NCBI GenBank assembly: GCA_030734395.1
Contig: JAUZTG010000042.1
Coordinates: forward strand, 1,488,001-1,552,000
Direction of reading: 5' to 3'
DNA from: Sarocladium kiliense
Taxonomy: Eukaryota > Ascomycota > Sordariomycetes > Hypocreales > Sarocladiaceae
Length of the DNA: 64,000 nt
The translations under genes and the position numbers were made by a program. Of this stretch, positions 56,916 to 64,000 are shown piece after piece. The notes under the pieces were generated by a model, which saw only the letters and a program-made list of their open reading frames with translations, had not been told where the DNA came from and made no database searches. Numbering within the stretch: the first letter of the stretch is position 1; each line of letters opens with the position of its first letter.

Positions 56916-58769
56916 ATGGCTTCATGGTGGCTCCCCTCGCGCATTGACGCCACTGTCACCCGACAGTTCGTGGTTCAACAGCTTCTACCAGAAGAGATCC
57001 AACGTCTGGATCAGCCCGTTGCCTTCGGTGGCGAGGATCTCACAGAGCGGACATATTGGGATAGCATTCATACCAACGCCAAGCGGCTTTTCCTTATTCT
57101 CCTCGACCTCGGTGTGCCGGATCAGATCTTTGGCATTGTCGATGATGGCTGGGATGATGCGGAGTTGCCTCTCGGGCCTGAAGACGTGGAGCGTCTTCAG
57201 CTCACAGCCGTCAAGGACGACCGCATTGACCGCAAATTCTACCAGCGCCAGTTCGTGTACCTGACTAAAGCTATCATTCGTGGCGAACATCAAGCCTACT
57301 CCGATTACGAGCTTGTTCCCCTCGACGTTGTCGACCGGCCACAGGGCAAGGCTGGCCCTGTAGACAGAGTTAAACTTCCAAACGGAGGATCAAGAGTCTT
57401 CACCCGACGGAGGCTGGCGCTCGGGAATGGTCCAGGGCTCCTCTCACACCGCGACTTCATGGACCTCATCGCTGGTATCAAACCTCTTCGCAACGACCAT
57501 ATTGTCTCCTATTGGGCCTCATATACTCACCACGGCTACGGATACATCCTTCTTACACCTACTACCGAATATACTCTCAAATCTTTCCTTGCGAATACGC
57601 CATCCGGCTTCAAGAATTTGCCAAAGGCTGGACGAAGGGAACTTGCGATGAACTGGATCCTATGTCTCGCGGATACGATGGCGTTCCTGCACAGCAAAAG
57701 CAGGTCACATTGCTGCATCAAGCCATCAACGATCCTCTTTACAGACAGCAACCAGGTCTTCTACGCCGACTCAACAAGGCTGAGCCCCGAGGCTGCTGGT
57801 AATGGGAAGGACTCATCTTTTGACCGAGAATGGTACGATTACGCCGCGCCTGAACAGTGGTATCGCCCGACAGGACCAGGAAGTCCAACAGCCAAGAAAG
57901 GGATGAATCCGTATTCGATCTCACCCGAGGGACCAAACTTTAACATCCCCAAAAGTCCTGATGGAACGCCATCACCAAGCGCAATGTTCCATTCGCCCAA
58001 TCCACAACTAAACCCGCAGCAAGCTGACATCTTCTCACTCGGGTGCATTTTCCTCGAACTGTTGTCATTTCTGGTGAAACGCTCAACTAGCAAATTCGCC
58101 AGCTTCCGATCAGCAAAGCATAAGACAGCAGGACGAGGGGGCGCTGTTCTTGACACATCCTTCCACAAGAACCTTGGTCAGGTGGAGGCGTGGATGTCGT
58201 CATTGGCCAAAGACGCCTCGAAAAAGGTCTCGGATTCGGATGGCGGCAACGTATTTCGTGGTATTACTCCCTTGCTTCATATTGTCACTGGGATGCTGTC
58301 AGCGAACCCACACGATCGACCGACAGCGTCGGAGGTGCAACAGAAGGTGTACCAGGTGCTCATCGACCAATGCGATATTGAAGAGCCTCACTGCGTACAT
58401 CAGTATTCTGCGGATCTGGAATACTCTCTTAGCCGCCTGCAGATGGCAGATGGTGAAGAGATGAGCCGCCCAATTCCTATACAGCACACAGGGGGATACG
58501 GGGTCGGGCCGGGGACGCCACGCGCCTTCCGCCATAGTCGGACGGGCAGCGATGGTGGTTATTCGGAGAAGAGCGGTGCCAGCAACAACACAGGTTCGAG
58601 TAGCGAAAATGGAGTAGTAGATCCTCCATATCGCGGGTATGCCTCAGGTGGCCGACGAGGGGCTCCTATATCGACTCAGCAAGCGTCAACAAATAGTGGC
58701 TGGGCTGGACAAGCACCATATATGGGGACGCGGGGCGACCCAGCATCACTGTACGCTTCGGCTCGATGA
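56916..58769 (+). CDS. Protein kinase-like protein, predicted pseudokinase
   Basis: A single frame of 617 aa. An N-terminal region of about 160 residues has no recognised domain. The kinase-like fold covers about 165-480. Its C-lobe is recognisable by 'LADTMAFLHS', 'HCCIKPSTILF' (265-275, in place of HRDxKPxNI), 'YADST' (283-287, in place of DFG), 'YAAPEQW' (309-315, APE motif), 'ADIFSLGCIFLEL' and 'MLSANPHDRPTASEV'. The catalytic Asp of HRD is Cys267, and no glycine-rich loop is visible. The DFG Asp may remain (Asp285). It is therefore probably an inactive scaffold or regulator. The C-terminal 100 residues are Gly/Ser-rich and disordered. The start is the first ATG in frame. Confidence 0.87.
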   Translation: MASWWLPSRIDATVTRQFVVQQLLPEEIQRLDQPVAFGGEDLTERTYWDSIHTNAKRLFLILLDLGVPDQIFGIVDDGWDDAELPLGPEDVERLQLTAVKDDRIDRKFYQRQFVYLTKAIIRGEHQAYSDYELVPLDVVDRPQGKAGPVDRVKLPNGGSRVFTRRRLALGNGPGLLSHRDFMDLIAGIKPLRNDHIVSYWASYTHHGYGYILLTPTTEYTLKSFLANTPSGFKNLPKAGRRELAMNWILCLADTMAFLHSKSRSHCCIKPSTILFTDSNQVFYADSTRLSPEAAGNGKDSSFDREWYDYAAPEQWYRPTGPGSPTAKKGMNPYSISPEGPNFNIPKSPDGTPSPSAMFHSPNPQLNPQQADIFSLGCIFLELLSFLVKRSTSKFASFRSAKHKTAGRGGAVLDTSFHKNLGQVEAWMSSLAKDASKKVSDSDGGNVFRGITPLLHIVTGMLSANPHDRPTASEVQQKVYQVLIDQCDIEEPHCVHQYSADLEYSLSRLQMADGEEMSRPIPIQHTGGYGVGPGTPRAFRHSRTGSDGGYSEKSGASNNTGSSSENGVVDPPYRGYASGGRRGAPISTQQASTNSGWAGQAPYMGTRGDPASLYASAR

Positions 58770-60097
58770 CAATCGGCGACGGTGACGAGGTGGACGTAAT
58801 GATTAACGAAACGATGGGTTCCAAAGGCTTTGATTGGCTGTGAGGTTCTTGGATATGTTAGGACTCATTGGTCGGATCCCAGGTGAGATTGTGTGTGCGA
58901 CTTGGGAGAAGCGAGATCAATGTGCGATTGTGTACTCCGTAGTAGCATGCAACAGGCGCAGGCGGCAGTTCTGAGTCAAATTCTAGCCATTGGTTATTGT
59001 GTGACGGTCTATGTATTTTGTGGCACATAGCAGAACATTCAAGAGCGGTTACATTAAGCAATCTGGTCTATGCCACGTTGAGGTGAAGATTGACCGTTGA
59101 TCGCGTGGAACCTAGAAGCTGGTAAGTTTGGAAGGGAGAGGGGCGCCATGAGGTGAGTCCTGGCGCATCAACAGGCCCCCTGTAACAACAGCGGAGGCGG
59201 GGGTGGAGATTGGCGCTGGGGCGAATGTCTGGGCGGTGTTTCCGAGGGGCCGACTTGGCGATGTGCAGACCACTGAAGCTGCCACTCTGGCTGGGCACTG
59301 GGCGTTTCTTGGGAACGATGAGTCGTGGCGATGGTGATTTGATTCAAGCCGGCGACGAGTGGGATGAGATGAGCTTGAGATGGCTCGTGGGGTCTGTATA
59401 CTGTCGACCTCATGTGGCGCTTGACAGTGCAACCACAACTCACGGCAAGGTGCATTGCATGAGGCAAGGTCGGGGCATGAGCCGGGCTTGTGGCAGATTA
59501 AGGTACCTCAACATCGGTTTTACCCGTATCAGCACCAGCCCAATAGACAAGCTACTACGGATTAAGAGCATCTCGATCCAGGCACGGCTAGCCAGCCCCT
59601 GGTCTCCAAGCCATCGGCTGGCTGCAGACGTAGCACACGCGTAGCGCCGGCCCATCTCTCTTATTTTTCGTGATCCAGTCTTTGGAGGAGGAAGTCCGGT
59701 CATGGCCAAATCCTGATTTCGGGACATGGTTGTTGGTCTTCGTCCCAGCTTTTCCATGTTGCGGTGGTTTCCTTCCCGACTTCGCCTCTTGCCCATTTCC
59801 CACTCTCTTCCTCCTCCGTGCTGTTGCATTGCCTTTTCCCACGAAGGCTTCATTTCTTCCTCTTCCCCTTCGCTCGTTCTCGTCTTCACCACCATCAGTC
59901 ACTCGCTTTCTCGTCTTGTTCGAAGTTAGGCCCGCGGCTACTGACCTCTTTTTGGAGCCTTTTTGGAACCTCACGTTCTTTGTTGGAAGCACTCTACAGC
60001 AACTACTCAGAGAGCCGCCTCGCTCATTTGGCATTGCACCGTTCACACCCACTCTCGGCACCATCACGAACTGCGATAACGCATTATTGACTCCATC
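58770..60097. other. Intergenic region before the GH72 gene
   Basis: About 1.3 kb. Frames of up to 182 codons overlap one another on opposite strands around 59.4-60.2 kb; these are Phe/Ser/Pro-rich pyrimidine leader translations and not genes. The right end is the promoter and leader of the glucanosyltransferase gene. Confidence 0.5.
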
Positions 60098-61551
60098 ATG
60101 TGGTCAATTGGGCTCGCCGCCATTCTCGGCGCATTCACTTCCTCCGTGGCAGCTCTCGACGCTGTCGAGGTCTACGGCAATAAGTTCTTCAACAAAGATG
60201 GCTCACAATTCTTTATGAAAGGCATGTCTCAGCCACTCGAACACACACCTCTTCACTGCTAGACCGGTCGTCTACGGGGCCTACTTTACTAACGTTGCAT
60301 TCCACAGGCATTGCGTACCAGCTTCGTCCGAATGACCCCCTCATCGACACCGAGCAGTGCCAGCGCGATGTTAAGCTCATGCGCGAGCTTGGTACCAACA
60401 CTCTCCGCGTGTACCATGTCGACGCCTCTGCCAACCATGACGGTTGTATGTCTACTTTCGCAGATGCTGGGATTTACCTGCTCATCGACCTTGATACTTT
60501 CGACACATACATCCTGCCGGTAAGTCCTGTTCCTTCTGACTTGAATGCTAGCGGAAGCTAAGAACTGCAGGAAAACCTCTACTGGAACCAGACTCAATTC
60601 AAAAAGTACTCTGAGGTCATTGACACCTTCCACGACTACGACAATGTTCTGGGATTCTTTGTCGGCAATGAGAACATCGCAGCCAAGGAGGAGTCTATCG
60701 CTGCTCCCTACCTCAAGGCTGCGGCGCGCGACCTGAAAGCATACCGAGACGAGAAGGGCTATCGGAAGATCCCCATTGGCTATTCTGCTGCAGATATTAA
60801 GGAGCTCCGGCCTATGTTGCAGGACTACTTAACTTGTGGTGGCAACTCGTCTGAGATCATCGACTTTTTCGGTCTCAATTCGTACTCATGGTGTGATCCC
60901 AGCACTTACAAAGAGTCGTCGTACGACGAGCTGCAAGAGTACGCCGTGAACTTCCCCGTTCCCATCTTCTTCACCGAGACTGGCTGCAATGTTCCTGGTC
61001 CTCGTACCTGGGACGACCAAGATGCCATCTTCAGCAAGCCCATGATCAACGACTGGAGTGGTTCCATTGTGTACGAGTGGATTCAAGAACAGAATCATTA
61101 CGGCATCATCAGCTATGGCCAGGACGGAGAGGGAAGTAAGGATTTCTTCGATGGCTGGATGCGCAAGGGAACACCGAGTCCTGTGAGCCCTGACTTCGAC
61201 AATCTGAAGACCAAGTGGGCGAGCATCAACCCGACCGGGGTCAGCAAGAAGGACTACAATTCCGACAATGTGTCTACTCGCAAGTGTCCCGCATCTACTG
61301 GAGGAAGCTGGTGGGAAGTAGATGGTAATGTGGTCCTGCCGACCCTTGGCCAGACGCATCAAGGGTCCTACAGCTCTCAAGCCAGTGCGACTGCTGACCC
61401 CAGCGATAACGCCCCTCAATCATCGGAGACCTCCGAGGGGAATGGAAATGATGGTGGCGGCAACGAAGATGGAGCCGCCGGTACGCAGCAGATGGCTGCT
61501 TTTGGCGCCAGTCTGGCTATTGGCATCTTTGGCCTTGCCCTCTGGCTTTAA
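60098..61551 (+). CDS. GPI-anchored 1,3-beta-glucanosyltransferase, GH72 (Gel/Gas family)
   Basis: Exons 60098-60221, 60308-60519 and 60571-61551 encode 438 aa. Intron 1 (60222-60307) has a GC donor (AAAG/GCATGT) and a normal CAG acceptor; intron 2 is GT-AG. A signal peptide (1-20, 'MWSIGLAAILGAFTSSVAAL') is followed by the GH72 domain: 'YGNKFFNKDGSQFFMKGIAYQ', 'GTNTLRVYHVD', acid/base Glu146 in 'FFVGNEN' and nucleophile Glu248 in 'FFTETGCN'. The Cys-rich X8/CBM43 domain is absent, as in the Gas/Gel subgroup without it. A Ser/Gly linker and a hydrophobic C-terminus ('FGASLAIGIFGLALWL') fit a GPI anchor signal. These enzymes elongate and branch beta-1,3-glucan in the cell wall. Confidence 0.93.
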
Positions 61552-61988
61552 TGCACGCGCCGCAAGGGTTCGCTTCCTCATAGATACCCCATTTCTCACT
61601 CATCTGTTCCCTTTTCTTCTATGCCACACCTTCATGTATATTCTTATGGGGACTCATCGGCGGGCATACACGAAGAGACGTCGACTGCAGCTTGCGAAGC
61701 TGAATAGCATTTCGCGATAGACTCAGTCTTAGGAGAAATAGACGCACAATTTCCTTCCTGCACTCTTGAGTTTCCCTGCTGGATTGATTTCGTCGGCCTA
61801 TCTTGTTAGCTATGGTCCCAGCACTGAGTTCCTGCGGTAAGAAGTAGAAATCCTCCGTCACATACGGGTCGTGTCAGGTTCTCCTTCAGCCCAGCTCGAG
61901 TCGTTTCCAAGTCTGCACACGAACAATGCTAGACCTCCGCCAGCCGAGTGAGCCATGGATCCCCTCTACCTTGGCTTTCGCCAGGCTA
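61552..61988. other. 3' region of the GH72 gene
   Basis: A 437-bp interval between convergent frames; no supported gene. Confidence 0.45.
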
Positions 61989-62198
61989 TCAATCCCCAAC
62001 ACTGACTCCAAAGTCCCCATCGTCATGCTTCATGTCATTCGCGAACGAGACGAGGGATATGACGCAATACGTAATGACACCGAGGAAGATGAAGAGAAGG
62101 AAGCCCATGGCAAAGTAGCGGATGCGGTAATCGTAGCGATGGGGGGAGCTGCCCCATGGGGTGCGGGTGTGGGCTGGGCACTGAGTTTCAGTAGCCAT
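61989..62198 (-). CDS. Small single-pass membrane protein (69 aa), predicted
   Basis: The ORF starts at the ATG at 62198 and encodes 69 aa: a hydrophilic start ('MATETQCPAHTRTPWGSSPH'), one strong transmembrane helix ('YFAMGFLLFIFLGVITYCVISLV') and an acidic tail ('DDGDF'). Its frame continues upstream without stop to beyond 62546, but the ATG gives the protein-like part. The size and the clear helix favour a real small membrane protein, but nothing identifies a family. Confidence 0.4.
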   Translation of the reverse strand: MATETQCPAHTRTPWGSSPHRYDYRIRYFAMGFLLFIFLGVITYCVISLVSFANDMKHDDGDFGVSVGD

Positions 62199-62542
62199 TC
62201 TGAGATAAGTAGAGATGGGGAGGTGAGAGAATTGCTTTGCTTGGGTAGTAGGTGCTTGTTGAGGTGGTGATTTGGTGTGAATTTGGGAGGATTGAATTCT
62301 CGGGGGCTTCGGATGGGCGCTGTTCAGCCTCGGGTCGGGCTCTTTCCGTTTAAAGAAGACGTCAGAGAAAACAAAGCAAGAGCAGTTTGATCTTTTTGTT
62401 ACTACATGCCTTGGGCAGACTCGCTTGGTTCTATGAGGTGATGTGGTACGGTGGCTAATGTATTGCAAGTTGAAAATCCACTCCTCGGAGATATTACATC
62501 CTCCCCTGAATACGCCATCCCTCTCCGGCGCCTTCTTCTTCC
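62199..62542. other. Promoter-size gap between two minus-strand genes
   Basis: A 344-bp interval with no supported gene. Confidence 0.4.
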
Positions 62543-63595
62543 TCAAGAAGACAACTCCGACCGACGATGATCCTCCGGATAACCAGATAACTCATGGGTC
62601 GGCGCCTGCTCATACTTTGGAGAAGCCGGCTGCTGCGGGAAAGCCAACGGTTGCTGCATCAGCGGGGACTGCTGCTGCTGTCCGTAAAACTCATGCGGTG
62701 GCTGAGGGCTGTCAAACGCCGGCCGAGGAGAGGCGAGGCTCTGCGCCGAGATGTTGGCGTTACGCTGCCTGCGATACTTGTAGGCGAGCCAGATCACAGC
62801 AATGAGAAGCAAGGCCCCTATGGATGCGCCGATACCGATGCCGGCCTTTGCTTCGGTTGAAAGGGAAGCACTGCCTCCGCCATCAACATCGTTTGCTCCA
62901 TCGTTACTTGAGTTGCCGCCGGTTTCCTCTGCGCCGTCTTGCTCTGAGACGGTTACCGTCTTCGCATCAACCATGCTTGAAGCCAGAGAGCTCGAGCTCG
63001 TTGAAGATGGAGCCTCGCTAGCTGACACAACAGTCCCTACCACGCTGTACTGGCCACCGACGAAAGATGCCCAGACTTCAGGTTCCTCGGGAGGTGCTCT
63101 GAAGCGCCAGCCTGCCGTTTCGCAGCAGTCGACGTTCTTTCGAGAGCAGCAGAAGTCCAGGGCGGAACCGGTAATGTGTTCGCATGGCTGCACGAGGGCG
63201 CCCTGTCCAGATATTTCTAGGGACTCAAATATCAGCCAATTCTTAAAACCCATTGGACTAGGGAAACGGGGGCTCTGATGGTTGAATAGTTCAAAGGCGG
63301 GAGAGCCAGGGCCTTACTGACCTGTACAAAATTGAGGACATTCTGGAGATGTCCAGGTGCGATCCGTACATAGCCCTCTATATGGATTTCCTTCGTTGTT
63401 TATACACAGCCTGTTTTCCATACAAGTGTCGTGGAGGCAGCAGGGGCTGTCTTCCGCGTCAACATCGCAAGGGTTGTAAAAGGTTGGCGCTTCCGTTCCA
63501 TTGGGAAAGTAGCATTGTTGACCGTGAATCCCACGGCTTGCCAGGATAAAGAAAACGAAGAGAACTGAGAGTGCTCTCGGCAATATAGGCGCCAT
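62543..63595 (-). CDS. Secretory-type single-pass membrane protein with a cysteine-rich ectodomain
   Basis: Exons 63595-63322 and 63216-62543 give 315 aa; the intron donor is GTCAGT and the phase-1 join reads 'CPQFCTEISGQG'. The start at 63595 opens directly with a signal peptide ('MAPILPRALSVLFVFFILAS', cleavage probably before 'QQCYFP'); a longer frame starts at 63718 but would hide it. The ectodomain has many cysteines: 'CYFPNGT', 'PCDVDAEDSPCCLHDTC', 'LCINNEG', 'GLCTDRTWTSPECPQFC' and 'DFCCSRKNVDCCETAGW'. A Ser/Thr and acidic stalk follows, then a TM helix ('GIGIGASIGALLLIAVIWLAY') with a basic stop 'KYRRQR' and a Pro/Gln-rich cytoplasmic tail. This layout resembles fungal surface sensor-like proteins. 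The ligand and role are unknown. Confidence 0.85.
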
Positions 63596-64000
63596 CTTCT
63601 CGTCTCCAGCGTCTTGGAACTGATGCTCGGGCGAGGGAACGAACTGTATGCGTGAGGAGAAGTTGGTTTCGAGGATGGGATGTGGAAATAAGCTGAAGGC
63701 AAAGACTAAGGGGCGCATGGTGCGGCACAGCAGCGATGACGAGGGAAATGCATTCGAAGCGTGAGAGGTGTGTTATTGCGGATGGCTAAGAGCCGTATGC
63801 CGCTATCCCGGGGTGTTGTTGGTGCACCCTGGTATGGTGTTGGTGCTGATACAGCTTGCCACTTCAATCTAGGACAAGGGTCGAGTGCATGAGAGAATGA
63901 CTCAAGCATGCCACAATGATCGACAATAAGAAGCTGGTTTTCGCTAATCTCTTGTACGAATCGTTAATGACTACTGAACTCACAGTTCACACGCGCGTTC
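63596..64000. other. Right edge of the window
   Basis: No supported gene. It is probably the promoter of the cysteine-rich membrane protein gene. Confidence 0.4.

Noticed and set aside
59670..60218. A 182-codon plus-strand frame overlapping the start of the GH72 gene
   Set aside because: It is a Phe/Ser/Pro-rich pyrimidine translation. The GH72 exon in another frame has a signal peptide and a clear family match.

Overview
This window is nuclear DNA from a filamentous ascomycete (Pezizomycotina). The evidence is mostly 50-90 bp GT-AG introns, a VeA velvet regulator, an Mga2/Spt23-type IPT-ankyrin membrane transcription factor, a GH72 glucanosyltransferase, an mpaB-type oxygenase and an intron-bearing tRNA-Phe. 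A dothideomycete is my best guess, but it rests on general resemblance, not on a search. Genes are on both strands, mostly single-copy housekeeping genes. There is no operon, secondary-metabolite cluster, CRISPR array or intact transposon.

Layout. 1-7 kb: a Vid28/Gid5-like armadillo protein (GID ubiquitin ligase) and a seven-helix opsin-related protein that lacks the retinal lysine. 7.1-12 kb: a gene-poor stretch with a 25-bp minisatellite, leading into veA at 12-13.7 kb. 14.5 kb: a tRNA-Phe(GAA) with intron and Pol III terminator. 14.9-16.3 kb: an unknown low-complexity protein. 17.3-21.7 kb: the Mga2/Spt23 homologue. 24.4-27.8 kb: RNase H1 and the tRNA adenosine deaminase subunit Tad3. 28-33 kb: a long leader region before the bifunctional 6-phosphofructo-2-kinase/fructose-2,6-bisphosphatase. 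36-43 kb: a compact block of SOF1, RPB3, a mitochondrial dicarboxylate carrier and mitochondrial PheRS, arranged as two divergent pairs that meet tail to tail. 45-48 kb: calcipressin and an mpaB-like oxygenase. 48-52 kb: gene-poor, with a 20-G run and two unexplained short ORFs. 52-55 kb: an Rrg9/neugrin-like mitochondrial protein and a membrane-anchored SDR. 57-59 kb: a pseudokinase. 60-64 kb: a GH72 glucanosyltransferase, a tiny one-TM ORF and a cysteine-rich receptor-like membrane protein.

The gene models were spliced by hand. In every case given, the exons join in frame and restore a continuous protein. Notable results are a 5-nt microexon in the dicarboxylate carrier, a GC-AG intron in the GH72 gene, and a 54-nt in-frame intron in the Vid28-like gene. 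I found no convincing new multi-gene system. The more interesting items are degenerate or unusual members of known families and a few splicing oddities.
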